Shown here piece by piece: positions 37,153-46,723 of a stretch of DNA of 64,000 nucleotides (position 1 is its first letter; each line of letters starts with the position of its first letter). The DNA is from Oscillatoria sp. CS-180 (lineage in GTDB: Bacteria; Cyanobacteriota; Cyanobacteriia; Phormidesmidales; Phormidesmidaceae). The notes beneath the pieces are model-generated. The model worked only from the letters and a program-made list of their open reading frames with translations. It made no database searches and was not told the DNA's origin. A program made the translations under genes and the position numbers. The stretch spans positions 1 through 64,000 of the forward strand of contig NZ_JAQMUB010000011.1 of assembly GCF_028330965.1 (NCBI RefSeq), written 5' to 3'.

Positions 37153-38466
37153 ATGTTGCGCATTATCAACCAGTTAGCTGATGCTCAGGTAGAGTTGCAG
37201 CGCATCTGTGACCGCACCCACGATGATCAGGTTTTTCACAAAGAATCTACGGTGAGAGAAATCCTGCAGGCTGTACAGCGCAAGGGGGATGAAGCCCTGC
37301 TGCAATACACGGCGGATTTTGATAACCAAGTATTGGTGGCGGATGACCTGCGCGTGCGGGGATCTGAGTTCGATGCTGCTTATCAACAGGTCTCCAAAGA
37401 GCTGATCGATGCCATTCGTCTAGCTCATAGGAACATAGAGGCTTTTCACCGTAAACGCATCCCCTCTAGCTGGGTGGAGTTTGAAGAAGATGTCGTTTTG
37501 GGGAAACGCTACTCTCCGGTTGATAGGGCTGGTCTCTACGTACCCGGTGGTCGGGCGTCTTATCCCAGCACTGTTTTGATGAATGCGGTTCCTGCCAAAG
37601 TGGCAGGCGTTGAACGTATTGTCATGGTGACGCCTCCGGGCGATCGCGGCGCCATCAATCCAGCCGTTCTGGTTGCTGCCCAAGAAGCGGGAGTCACTGA
37701 AATTTATCGGGTTGGGGGGGCCCAGGCGATCGCAGCATTAGCCTATGGAACTGAGACCATTCCCGCCGTCAACATCATTACAGGTCCCGGTAACATTTAT
37801 GTGACGCTAGCGAAGAAGCAGGTATTTGGTACCGTTGGCATCGATTCTCTGGCCGGGCCTTCAGAAGTCTTAATTATTGCTGACCACACCGCTAATCCGG
37901 TATACGTCGCGACTGATCTGCTCGCTCAAGCAGAGCATGATCCCATGGCGGCGGCGATTTTGATTACAACGGACATGTCCCTTGCTGAACAGGTTGCCGC
38001 TGAGGTTGCTAGACAATTGGATGGTCATCCTCGTCAAACGTTAACCGAGAAAGCGATCGCCAATTACGGTGTGTCTGTTGTTGTCGATAACTTACAAACA
38101 GCTGTGGCTCTGTCGAATGAATTTGCTCCAGAGCATTTGGAACTCGAAGTTGAAGACCCGTGGGCTCTGCTAGAGACTATTCGTCACGCTGGAGCTATCT
38201 TCTTAGGACACGCAACGCCCGAAGCTGTTGGTGACTATCTGGCAGGCCCTAATCACACATTGCCGACTTCAGGAGCAGCCCGATATGCGTCTCCTTTGAG
38301 TACTGAGACGTTTATGAAACACTCCAGTTTGATTCAATATTCGTCAGCTGCTCTATATAAAGTTGATGGCGCGATCGCCCGATTAACAGAAGCAGAAGGC
38401 TTGCCGTCTCATGGAGATTCGGTCAAGTTTCGGACCAATCCTCAAAAGCGTTCCGATAGGCTCTAA
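37153..38466 (+). CDS. hisD: Histidinol dehydrogenase
   Basis: A 437-residue zinc enzyme catalysing the last two steps of histidine synthesis, oxidising histidinol to histidine with NAD. Features: GRASYPSTVLMNAVPAKVAGV (about 132-152), the zinc-binding AQAEHDPMAAAILIT (about 260-274), and APEHLELEV and GPNHTLPTSGAARYASPLS near the C-terminus. The ATG at 37153 is chosen because homologues begin at MLRII. A TTG at 37144 is in frame but less likely. It diverges from rpsT and converges on gghA, with a perfect palindrome in between. Confidence 0.95.
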   Translation: MLRIINQLADAQVELQRICDRTHDDQVFHKESTVREILQAVQRKGDEALLQYTADFDNQVLVADDLRVRGSEFDAAYQQVSKELIDAIRLAHRNIEAFHRKRIPSSWVEFEEDVVLGKRYSPVDRAGLYVPGGRASYPSTVLMNAVPAKVAGVERIVMVTPPGDRGAINPAVLVAAQEAGVTEIYRVGGAQAIAALAYGTETIPAVNIITGPGNIYVTLAKKQVFGTVGIDSLAGPSEVLIIADHTANPVYVATDLLAQAEHDPMAAAILITTDMSLAEQVAAEVARQLDGHPRQTLTEKAIANYGVSVVVDNLQTAVALSNEFAPEHLELEVEDPWALLETIRHAGAIFLGHATPEAVGDYLAGPNHTLPTSGAARYASPLSTETFMKHSSLIQYSSAALYKVDGAIARLTEAEGLPSHGDSVKFRTNPQKRSDRL

Positions 38467-38492
38467 AGGTTCTCTAAATGTCCTTGACGTTG

Positions 38493-38522
38493 ATCAAGAG
38501 GACTCAGCTGAGTCCTCTTGAT
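38493..38522. terminator. Perfect 30-bp palindrome between convergent hisD and gghA
   Basis: The sequence from 38493 to 38522 is its own reverse complement over all 30 bases (ATCAAGAGGACTCAG then its mirror). It forms a 12-13-bp stem with a tight central loop in either transcript. It lies 27 bases after hisD and 57 before the gghA stop, so it can end both transcripts. A short TTT follows on the plus strand. Confidence 0.75.
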
Positions 38523-38579
38523 TTATGACTTCAGCCATCTTGTTTATGACACTGATGGCCCTACGTAATGGCAGATTGT

Positions 38580-41258
38580 TTAACGATCAGGGACTAGGAG
38601 TACCCCTTCACCATCCTTTAGTTCAAACGAGCGAAGATCATGTCCGTCGCCTCGCAATTCCAGTCCGGGAGTTGCCAATGCGACCCGCCAGGCAGACATC
38701 TCTAGCTGTAGCCAGTCTCCTGGACTTACCATCATGGGTTGCCCCCCCATGTGCGTCATGAGGACAACTTCTTGAGGTCTCCCTTCTGGATGAGGCTCAC
38801 TGCGATAGCCATAAAAAATAGTGCGGCAATCATCACTGATGCGGTTGAAGCGATCGCGTCCGGTCAAGTTTTCTCGCAGCCAAGGATGACTGAGGCGAAA
38901 CTGTCGCAATTTAAGACTAAAGCGAGTAATTGAGCTGTTTAAACCCTCTAAATAGCGGCCCACGTTACACATATCGTGACTGTCTTCCATGAAGGCCATA
39001 GCAAATGTCTTCAGCTTGGGCACATCAAGCGTGGCCAAAAAGCGGGGTAAATGAGCCTCTTCGTTGAGTTCTTCCAACGCAGGTACCTCACAGGCAATAC
39101 CATCAGGGTCACCTAAACAGTGCTGACAGATTTGAGCGACGGCTCCTAAGTCATAATCGGTTTCAAGCATGGCGTCTCTCAGGGCGTAAGCAAAGTCGCG
39201 CAGCTGCTCGTATTCTAGAAAGCCCAGTGCTTTGAGCCTTAGGAAAGCATCGGCATCAGCATACATGTCAGGCTCAATTTCCCAATCCAGAAAGCCGACT
39301 TCCTCAGACACCACTTTGACCCCATAGCGATCGTCTGTGTTGCGGAAAAAGCCCCACGGCGTCTCGACTGTGGCATTCAAAAAATCCATAGGTAATCCAG
39401 GCGAAAAGCCATGCACCCATAAGAGCGTGGCCGGATTGTTATAAGCCCTATGTAACACCTGAGGCAAGGTTTTACCTAAGTTCCAGTTGATATCAGCATT
39501 GGTCTCAACCTGATTGCCTCGCCGGACAGTATCATGATTGCCGCAACCTGTGATCCAGTGGTCGCCTTGAAAAATCACTTCACAGACCCGGCGCCACTTG
39601 CGGTCCCAAAATCCCTTTACGGTAGGCGTATTGTGCGCAAAAATGAGAGGCCCCCACTGGAATGAACCCGGCTTCATTTCTACCAATTCGCGATAAGTTG
39701 ACTTTTCTTCCCACCCCTCTTCCGGCCAAGGGCGACCGTCTTCAAAGATGGTAAACATCAGTCGCCGATAACCCTGAATATTTTGCACAACATCGCTCAT
39801 CCCAAGTAGGTAGGCGTCGTCTTGCTCCACCCTACCGGAAAGAGGATTAAAGAAACGGAAATCTTGTCCTCCGTCGACGCGCACCCCATCAGCCCCAGTA
39901 TTAATCTTGCGGCGCTGCATTTCTAACAAAATTGCTCGCACCTGAGGCAGTTGATGGTTCAGGTCTTGCCCATACATGTTAGGCCCCTTGAAGAACTGCT
40001 GGGCTAACAGTTCCAGACCTTGATTGTCCGAATGACCGTAAACGAGGTCATAGATCAGATGGATAGGCCCGCCTGCGAAATTATGTAAGGTCGCAATAAA
40101 GTCCACCGTTTCATCCGGTCGTAAGGTGCCTAACACAGCTGGATTGGTTGCCGAAGACGCCAAAATAGGAACGTCATATCCCCAGTTTTGGGTGTTTGGC
40201 TTGCGCAGAGTCACTAAGACTGCATTGTGAGGACTATTGGTTGACTTCTGTGCTTCATCCGCTTGAGTGACATCCTTTAGTGTCGCTTCCTTCTTTTCTA
40301 AAGCGGTTTCCTCATTGCCTTCAACGTCCTCCAGAACCGTTTCCCCATCACCATCGACGGGAACCTTTTTCTCTGCGGGCTGTTCGTTTTCAGCCTTTGA
40401 ACTGGCAGGCGCTTCAGACGAAACTGGCAAAGACTGTATCGCGAAAAACTCATGCTCGCCGCTGGTATCTTCTCGCCGATACTCAATGGTTGGCTCCACG
40501 GGCAAGAGTTGTACCGCATCGTATCCAGCATAGACCTCGTCAGCTGGAGTCAGCGTCTCACCAGCCGCTATCTTTTCAGAGACTCGTTTGAATTGATGGG
40601 TTAATCCTTCTAGGGTTCCTTCAGGAGAAGCCGTCTTGACGTGAATCTGAAGAATATTGGTAGGTGTAGGAACGCGAGGAATTTCCGCATCAGCAACTCC
40701 TTTAGGGGCAGCCGTCCGTCTGAAATAGCTCAAATCAGCCCGTCGCCGCTGCAGACGCCGCATATCGTAGACTTCTGCGGGACCAAAGATGCCGTAGGGG
40801 GTGGAGTAGGCTAGCGGATCACGAATGATATGCACTCGCTGATCGGCATCAACGTATCGTAGCCAGTAGAAAGCGCCAGCGGTTGTCCGGTTTCCAGCTT
40901 TGACGCCAGAAACCACTGCCCACAAAAACTCTCCCTGCTGTCTCACGGGTACCAAATCCCGCTGAAACTCAATTGTCTGACGTGGCTCGTGAAACTGGAT
41001 AGGAACTAGGGGGGTAAAGATTTCCAGTTCCAGCGATCGCTCCGACTGGATGACGTTAGCGGTTAATTCAGGTGTCCAAAAGCCGAACTCGGTCAATCCA
41101 TCGCGACGATAGTGACAGCCTAAGCGTTTAGCTAATCGCTGACCTCGATCAAAATAGGTGTCATCCGAGGCCATAACAGATGATGCCCAGTTCAGCAGGG
41201 TTTGGGTTTCATCGTCTACAAGGCAGATGTTGGGGATACGAATACTCTTGACTGGCAC
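38580..41258 (-). CDS. gghA: Glucosylglycerol hydrolase (GH13-like)
   Basis: An 892-residue alpha-amylase-superfamily enzyme resembling cyanobacterial GghA (Slr1670 in Synechocystis), which hydrolyses the compatible solute glucosylglycerol to glucose and glycerol when salt falls. Barrel motifs: ADGVRVDGGQDFRFF (about 454-468) with the nucleophile-type Asp, TIFEDGRPWPEEGW (about 500-513) with the acid/base-type Glu, and GCGNHDTVRRGNQ (about 560-572) with the transition-state Asp. An acidic, alanine-rich insertion (about 278-340) separates the N-terminal part from the barrel. It faces ggpS across an 885-base interval. The known Synechocystis enzyme is shorter, and the extra length is roughly this insertion. 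Confidence 0.88.
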   Translation of the reverse strand: MPVKSIRIPNICLVDDETQTLLNWASSVMASDDTYFDRGQRLAKRLGCHYRRDGLTEFGFWTPELTANVIQSERSLELEIFTPLVPIQFHEPRQTIEFQRDLVPVRQQGEFLWAVVSGVKAGNRTTAGAFYWLRYVDADQRVHIIRDPLAYSTPYGIFGPAEVYDMRRLQRRRADLSYFRRTAAPKGVADAEIPRVPTPTNILQIHVKTASPEGTLEGLTHQFKRVSEKIAAGETLTPADEVYAGYDAVQLLPVEPTIEYRREDTSGEHEFFAIQSLPVSSEAPASSKAENEQPAEKKVPVDGDGETVLEDVEGNEETALEKKEATLKDVTQADEAQKSTNSPHNAVLVTLRKPNTQNWGYDVPILASSATNPAVLGTLRPDETVDFIATLHNFAGGPIHLIYDLVYGHSDNQGLELLAQQFFKGPNMYGQDLNHQLPQVRAILLEMQRRKINTGADGVRVDGGQDFRFFNPLSGRVEQDDAYLLGMSDVVQNIQGYRRLMFTIFEDGRPWPEEGWEEKSTYRELVEMKPGSFQWGPLIFAHNTPTVKGFWDRKWRRVCEVIFQGDHWITGCGNHDTVRRGNQVETNADINWNLGKTLPQVLHRAYNNPATLLWVHGFSPGLPMDFLNATVETPWGFFRNTDDRYGVKVVSEEVGFLDWEIEPDMYADADAFLRLKALGFLEYEQLRDFAYALRDAMLETDYDLGAVAQICQHCLGDPDGIACEVPALEELNEEAHLPRFLATLDVPKLKTFAMAFMEDSHDMCNVGRYLEGLNSSITRFSLKLRQFRLSHPWLRENLTGRDRFNRISDDCRTIFYGYRSEPHPEGRPQEVVLMTHMGGQPMMVSPGDWLQLEMSAWRVALATPGLELRGDGHDLRSFELKDGEGVLLVPDR

Positions 41259-42143
41259 GGTGTCGCTTCTCTTGTTATGCGGAGATGTGAGGGTAATTAG
41301 GCAATTGGTCTTTAAACAATTGGTTCAGTGGGGAGAGTGTCCCTTCTCTACTCTGACAAACCTGTCGAACAGCTGAAAGGCTATTGCTGCACTGCCTACA
41401 ATACGAGCAGTTCTCTCTAAAATCGAGAAGGTTCAATAAACCTAAAAATTTTTTAAAAAATAGAAAATAGCAGCTAGCTTAGCTGCGAAACATTGAACAG
41501 CAGATCTGTTTCAACTCAATTAGCAATTGAGCTCACTATGGCTCATGGTGCAATTACGTTCTTCATAGGGGTTCGAGATAGGGGTTCGAGATCAAGTCAA
41601 CATTTCTGTTTTAGCAGAACAGTTCTTCAGACGATCGCCAAAATCCGCAAAAATGCGGACCTCTACAAAGTCTTTAACAGGAACACAGTTTTGATGAGGA
41701 TCGTCTTCTTCATATTGCATTCATTGCAGCATTTATTCGCGAGCAAGTTTTGTCAGCAGCAGAGTAGCCTGTCAAAAAAGCAAACGTAGAGAGCCGTATA
41801 GGCTGGTGCTGCATAAAGGGTAGAGCTTTGCCTTTGAGGGGTAAACCAATGCTGACAGTCGTCTTGTTAGGCGTCCCGACGCTATCTAGCCTGCATTTTC
41901 AGGGTGGTTTGCCCCCTATGACAATCCGAGTTGGTGACAGGGTGAATAAGAGTAATTATCCAGCAGACTTATTGCCCTTGCACCCCTGCTCTGTATTCAG
42001 ACTACTGCTCTAAGTGGGTTGAATCATGGCAGTATGACACAAGCATCAGTGAATTAAGTTTGTCGTGGATATGGGTTAGAATCCGGGACTACCCGCGAGG
42101 ACTCACTGTTTTTCCACCGCTCAACTAGTCAGGAGAAGCTGAT
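41259..42143. other. 885-base intergenic region between gghA and ggpS
   Basis: A divergent promoter region, the largest gene-free stretch in the window. Contents: a 13-bp tandem duplication, ATAGGGGTTCGAG twice (41565-41590); a 6-bp hairpin TCCGCA/TGCGGA with AAAA loop (41644-41659); an A-rich stretch near 41450. Two short frames (41493-41789, 41828-42013) have no protein-like signature. The length suggests salt-responsive regulation, perhaps a small RNA or small peptide (a small regulator, GgpR, lies upstream of ggpS in Synechocystis), but neither frame matches it that I can tell. Confidence 0.6.
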
Positions 42144-43643
42144 ATGAAATCTGCCCTTGTCATCCTCTACCATCGCGAACCCTACGATGAGGTTGTTGTA
42201 AATGGCAAGACTGTTTATCGAGACAAGAAAAGTCCTAACGGTATTGTGCCGACATTAAAAACCTTTTTTGCCAACGCCGAAAGTAGTACATGGATTGCAT
42301 GGAAGCAGATCACCGCTAAGCAACAAGCCAACTTCGAAGAACGAGTTGTGATGGAGGGAGGCAATGAGAGCTGCAAGGTTCGGCGTATTCCGCTCAGTGC
42401 TCAACAGGTTAAAGACTTTTATCACATCACCGCAAAAGAAGCATTTTGGCCCATCTTGCATTCCTTTCCAGAACATTTTACTTACGAAAGCTCAGACTGG
42501 GAAAACTTTCAAGCGATCAATCGGCTTTTTGCTGATGCGGCCTGCGAAGATGCTGCCGAAGATGCCCTGATTTGGATTCACGATTACAACTTGTGGCTAA
42601 CGCCTTATTACATTCGCCAGAAGATGCCGAATGTGAAGATTGCGTTTTTCCATCACACGCCATTTCCAGCGGCTGATGTGTTCAATATTTTGCACTGGCG
42701 TCAGGCGATCGTAGACAGCCTGCTCTGTTGCGACCTGTGCGGTTTTCATATTCCTCGGTATGTTGAAAACTTCGTGTCTGTTGCTCGGAGCTTACGCGAA
42801 GTTGAAATAGCTGAAAAGGGACCCGTACGGCCTGCTTTTACGCCCCACGGATTAGCGTTAGCAGAGCCTGAAATGACCTCTAAGTTGACATACCAAGGGC
42901 GGATAGTTCACCTAGATGCTTTCCCAGTAGGCACTAATCCTCAATACATCGCCGATGTTGTCCAGTCGCCGGAGGTGCAGGAACGAGCACAGCAGATCCG
43001 GAATGATATTGGTGATAACAAATTGATTGTTTCGGCGGGCAGAGTTGACTATGTCAAAGGCGCTAAGGAGATGTTGCTGTGCTACGAGCGACTGCTAGTT
43101 CGGCGTCCCGAACTTCAAGGTAAGGTCAACTTAGTGATGACGGCAGTGAAAGCGGCGGCTGGAATGCGTGTTTATAAAATGGCGCAGAGCCAAATTGAGC
43201 AGCTTGTCGGCAAAATCAACGGACGCTTCTCTAAGCTGAATTGGACCCCCATTTTGCTATTTACAGAGCCAGTGCCTTTCAATGATTTGATGGCGTTTTA
43301 TCGGACGGCTGACATTGCTTGGATTCCACCGCTCCGAGACGGGCTTAACTTAGTTGCCAAAGAGTACATTTCTGCCCATCAAGGTCAAGACGGCGTGCTG
43401 ATTTTGTCAGAATTCACGGGGTCTGCGGTGGAGCTGCCTGATGCCGTTTTAACGAATCCCTATTCAGACCAGCACATGGACGAATCTATTGATTTGGCCC
43501 TCGACATGAGTCCTGAAGAACAGAAAGAACGTATGCAGAAGCTCTATGAAGTCGTTCAGCAGTATGACGTGCAGGAATGGGCGAATCACATGTTCCGGGA
43601 AGCCAATGCGACAGCGGTATCGGTGGAGCCTGCGTTAGTCTAA
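42144..43643 (+). CDS. ggpS: Glucosylglycerol-phosphate synthase
   Basis: A 499-residue GT20-family glycosyltransferase, the same length as Synechocystis GgpS. It joins ADP-glucose to glycerol 3-phosphate, giving glucosylglycerol phosphate, the committed step of GG synthesis under salt stress. GT20 features seen: IWIHDYNLWLTPYYIRQKMPNVKIAFFHHTPFP (about 141-173), the SAGRVDYVKGAKEMLLCYERLL stretch (about 299-320) and PPLRDGLNLVAKEYIS (about 399-414). The start MKSALVILYHREPYDE is diagnostic. AGGAGAAG precedes the ATG. It is divergent from gghA and followed by glpD after a terminator. The phosphatase (StpA/GgpP) is not in the window. Confidence 0.95.
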   Translation: MKSALVILYHREPYDEVVVNGKTVYRDKKSPNGIVPTLKTFFANAESSTWIAWKQITAKQQANFEERVVMEGGNESCKVRRIPLSAQQVKDFYHITAKEAFWPILHSFPEHFTYESSDWENFQAINRLFADAACEDAAEDALIWIHDYNLWLTPYYIRQKMPNVKIAFFHHTPFPAADVFNILHWRQAIVDSLLCCDLCGFHIPRYVENFVSVARSLREVEIAEKGPVRPAFTPHGLALAEPEMTSKLTYQGRIVHLDAFPVGTNPQYIADVVQSPEVQERAQQIRNDIGDNKLIVSAGRVDYVKGAKEMLLCYERLLVRRPELQGKVNLVMTAVKAAAGMRVYKMAQSQIEQLVGKINGRFSKLNWTPILLFTEPVPFNDLMAFYRTADIAWIPPLRDGLNLVAKEYISAHQGQDGVLILSEFTGSAVELPDAVLTNPYSDQHMDESIDLALDMSPEEQKERMQKLYEVVQQYDVQEWANHMFREANATAVSVEPALV

Positions 43644-43693
43644 GTGCAAGAAGAGCGCTATTAGAGTCCATACCACGGTAGATGAGTTAAATA

Positions 43694-43731
43694 GCCAAAA
43701 AAATTACGATAAAAATCGTGATTTTTTTGGC
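43694..43731 (+). terminator. Terminator after ggpS
   Basis: A 17-bp stem, GCCAAAAAAATTACGAT against its complement (43715-43731), with one G-T wobble and an AAAA loop. The right arm is itself T-rich, so it can work as a U-tract terminator on the plus strand and, being nearly symmetric, on the minus strand. It lies 50 bases after the ggpS stop. Confidence 0.8.
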
Positions 43732-43837
43732 CCACCAGGGTTTTATGGAGTTGAGTATCAATTGAGCGTCCATCTGCCAGTATTTTTACTGCTTAACTGA
43801 CGGCCTATTTTTAACTTGCAGCACTCAAGGATCTTAG

Positions 43838-45532
43838 ATGAGAGATTTACAAGCAATCCAGAGCCGTAGCTATGATTTATTTGTCATTGGTGGCGGCGTT
43901 AATGGCGCAGCAACGGCGCGAGACGCCGCCTTAAGAGGATTATCAGTACTGCTGGTTGAAAAGAACGATTTTGCCAGTGGGACTACAAGCTGGTCGACTC
44001 GATTAGTCCATGGCGGATTGCGATATCTTGAATATTTTGAATTTAATCTAGTTAGGGAATCTTTACGGGAAAGGGAGATTTTACTGAAAAGTGCTCCTCA
44101 CTTAGTCAAGCCCATTCAGATGACGATTCCTATTTATGGCAGCGGTACACGCAGCTATTGGGAAATTCAGGCCGGAATGGTTCTCTACGATATCTTGAGC
44201 TATGACAAAACGTTGCCCAATCACCGAATGCTCTCGCAGGCAAAGTTACGTCAGTTATTCCGCTCGGTTGACCATGACAATGCCAAGGGAGCTGCTCAGT
44301 ATTATGACGGTCAGGCTGAACATGCTGAGCGCCTTTGCTTAGAAACACTCTTGGATGCTAAAGCTGCTGGTGCAGATATTCTCAACTATGCAACGGTCAC
44401 TGGTCTGAAGCGGGAGGGCGATCGCCTGACTAGTTTCAGTATCTACGATCAGATTGCAGACCAAGACTTCACCGCTTCTCTTAAGGAGACCGGAGTTGTT
44501 GTCAACACCTCTGGACCTTGGGTTGATCGCGTCTTGGGTTTGGGGGAAAGAAATGGAAAAGCCGAGCCGATTGGCAGCGATCGCAAAATTGGTGGTACTA
44601 AAGGCAGCCACATCATCGTTGATCCTTTTCCTGGAGCACCCAGCAGCGCGCTGTACGTCGAGGCAAAATCGGACGGACGTCCCTTTTTCATCGTTCCTTG
44701 GTGCGGACAGTTCCTTATTGGCACGACCGATTTGAAATATACGGGTGACCTCGACAAGGTTAAAGCCGACAATGACGAAATTGACTACCTTGTCAGCGAA
44801 ACGAATCGCGTTGTGCCAACGGCCCGCCTAACTCGTGAGGATGTGAAATTCACCTATTCTGGCGTGCGGCCCTTACCCTATTCAGAAGGCAAAAAAGCAG
44901 GCAGCATCACTCGTGCCCATATTTTGTATGACCACGAGAAGGAAGGCGTTCGCAACTTAGTCTCTTTAATTGGCGGCAAACTGACAACCCATCGGCAAGT
45001 GGGTGAAGAAATGACTGATTGGGCCTTCAAAAAGATGGGTAAAGCGGTCAAGCCATCGCCAACCCGTCACCGCCCCCTACCAGGCTGCATTTGGCCAGAT
45101 GACGATCGCCTCACAACCGCCTACGAACGCTATCGCGATCAAGTTAGCACTGACAGCCTCAACTACCTGTTTGAAACCTATGGAGTACGGGCTATTGATC
45201 TCCTTGCCTTGGTAGACAATGCCCCCGACTTAGCGGAGCCACTCACTGAGACCCATCCCAACATCCGAGCTGAGGTTGTCTTTGCAGTGCAGCAGGAGAT
45301 GGCGCACACCTTACTAGATATCACTCGCCGTCGTACCATCCTGGCGATGAACGCAAACTACGGTTACGACGTTTTGGCACCCATCTTGGAAACGCTGCAA
45401 AAGCACTGCGGCTGGACAACTGATCAGTGTCAGGCACAAGAACGCGCCTATCGCCAGTTCATGGAAGAGAATTGCATTCCAGACTACGCAATAGAGAGTG
45501 GCATTGAAGGGCGATCGCTCCAGGCGGTTTAA
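43838..45532 (+). CDS. glpD: FAD-dependent glycerol-3-phosphate dehydrogenase
   Basis: A 564-residue flavoenzyme that oxidises glycerol 3-phosphate to dihydroxyacetone phosphate and passes electrons to quinone. N-terminal FAD fold: FVIGGGVNGAATARDAALRGLSVLLVEKNDFASGTTSWSTRLVHGG (about 16-61) is the GlpD signature. The middle has IVPWCGQFLIGTTD (about 286-299), and the C-terminal DAO_C domain includes RRTILAMN. In the GG locus it removes glycerol 3-phosphate derived from GG hydrolysis, or returns it to central metabolism, while gpsA makes it for synthesis. A terminator separates it from ggpS, so separate regulation is likely. Confidence 0.95.
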   Translation: MRDLQAIQSRSYDLFVIGGGVNGAATARDAALRGLSVLLVEKNDFASGTTSWSTRLVHGGLRYLEYFEFNLVRESLREREILLKSAPHLVKPIQMTIPIYGSGTRSYWEIQAGMVLYDILSYDKTLPNHRMLSQAKLRQLFRSVDHDNAKGAAQYYDGQAEHAERLCLETLLDAKAAGADILNYATVTGLKREGDRLTSFSIYDQIADQDFTASLKETGVVVNTSGPWVDRVLGLGERNGKAEPIGSDRKIGGTKGSHIIVDPFPGAPSSALYVEAKSDGRPFFIVPWCGQFLIGTTDLKYTGDLDKVKADNDEIDYLVSETNRVVPTARLTREDVKFTYSGVRPLPYSEGKKAGSITRAHILYDHEKEGVRNLVSLIGGKLTTHRQVGEEMTDWAFKKMGKAVKPSPTRHRPLPGCIWPDDDRLTTAYERYRDQVSTDSLNYLFETYGVRAIDLLALVDNAPDLAEPLTETHPNIRAEVVFAVQQEMAHTLLDITRRRTILAMNANYGYDVLAPILETLQKHCGWTTDQCQAQERAYRQFMEENCIPDYAIESGIEGRSLQAV

Positions 45533-45656
45533 GCAAGTTCTAAGGATATAGCCCTGCCCGTGTGCTCTCCTATTCCTTCGTGACTGGCATACTTGACTTT
45601 GCGGGAGGGACTAAGCCTCCTATGATTGCAGTACAAACGTGATTGGCCGATGACCT

Positions 45657-46640
45657 ATGGACGCATCTGCAACTTCTCCTATTTCTATTGATGCTCAACA
45701 AGTGCAAGAGGCATCAGCCGAATTGACCATTTTGGGGGCGGGCGCATGGGGAACCGCCTTAGCCAAGCTGGTCAGAAAAAACGACCATACCGTTTGTCTA
45801 TGGTCTCGCAGAGGTGAGACAACGCTTGCAAACGCAGTTTCAGGTTCCCATATTATCCTCTCCGCAATTTCGATGAAGGGCGTATCCGCCACTGTCAAAC
45901 AGTTACAGGAGCTGAACATTCCGCCTGAGACGATTTTGGTGACTGCAACGAAAGGCCTTGACCCAGAAACAACCCGGACGCCCTCTCAAATTTTTCAAGA
46001 TACCTTCCCTGATAATCCTGTTGTCGTTTTGTCAGGTCCTAACCTTTCCAAGGAAATTGAACAGGGCTTACCAGCAGCAACCGTTGCGGCAAGTACCCAT
46101 CCTGAAGCTGCAGAGGCCGTTCAGTACTTATTCGCTTCAGATATTTTCCGGGTCTACAGAAGTCTGGATCCGTTAGGGGCTGAACTCGGCGGCACGTTGA
46201 AGAATGTGATTGCGATCGCAGTGGGGGTGTGTGAAGGACTCAACCTCGGCTCCAATGCCCGCTCAGCCCTGATTACCCGAGCGATGCCTGAGGTGATTCG
46301 TATTGGCACCCATTTAGGAGGACAAATGGACACCTTTTTCGGTTTGTCTGGGTTAGGAGACATGTTAGCCACCTGCACAAGTTCCCTGAGCCGAAACTAT
46401 CGAGTGGGATATGGATTAGCCCACGGAAAACCTTTAGACCAGATCTTAGATGAACTAGGCAGTACCGCAGAGGGAGTGAACACCGCCAACGTCCTTATTC
46501 AGATTGCCAATCGAGAGGAGATACCCGTACCCATTTCGCGGGAAGTCTACCGATTATTGAATGGCAAAATTACTCCGAAAGAGGCCGTTGAAGCTTTGAT
46601 GGAACGCGATCTGAAGGCAGAAGCTTGCCTATTAAATTAG
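45657..46640 (+). CDS. gpsA: Glycerol-3-phosphate dehydrogenase [NAD(P)+]
   Basis: A 327-residue soluble dehydrogenase producing glycerol 3-phosphate from dihydroxyacetone phosphate. Signature: NAD-binding ILGAGAWGTALA (about 25-36), VVLSGPNLSKEIEQGLPAATVAAS (about 122-145), the catalytic lysine region GGTLKNVIAIAVGVCEGLNLG (about 179-199) and the substrate loop FFGLSGLGDMLATCTSSLSRNYRVG (about 223-247). It sits 124 bases after glpD. In this locus it supplies the acceptor of GgpS. A short N-terminal extension (MDASATSPISIDAQQVQEASAEL) precedes the Rossmann fold. Confidence 0.95.
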   Translation: MDASATSPISIDAQQVQEASAELTILGAGAWGTALAKLVRKNDHTVCLWSRRGETTLANAVSGSHIILSAISMKGVSATVKQLQELNIPPETILVTATKGLDPETTRTPSQIFQDTFPDNPVVVLSGPNLSKEIEQGLPAATVAASTHPEAAEAVQYLFASDIFRVYRSLDPLGAELGGTLKNVIAIAVGVCEGLNLGSNARSALITRAMPEVIRIGTHLGGQMDTFFGLSGLGDMLATCTSSLSRNYRVGYGLAHGKPLDQILDELGSTAEGVNTANVLIQIANREEIPVPISREVYRLLNGKITPKEAVEALMERDLKAEACLLN

Positions 46641-46723
46641 GACACTTCGAGCCTCTGCTGCAAAAACGCCTTACCCATCTCCAAGTCAGTTTGTGATCGC
46701 ATTCTCATGTCGTCTATGAGGGA

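Noticed and set aside
41565-41590. tRNA T-loop-like GTTCGAG
   Set aside because: It is part of a 13-bp tandem duplication and no acceptor, D or anticodon arms can be formed around it.
41493-41789. 98-codon frame in the gghA-ggpS interval
   Set aside because: No ribosome-binding site, odd composition and no recognisable family. Probably chance.
41828-42013. 61-codon frame as a possible GgpR-like small regulator
   Set aside because: No sequence features support it and the start would be TTG. Similarity to GgpR could not be tested.
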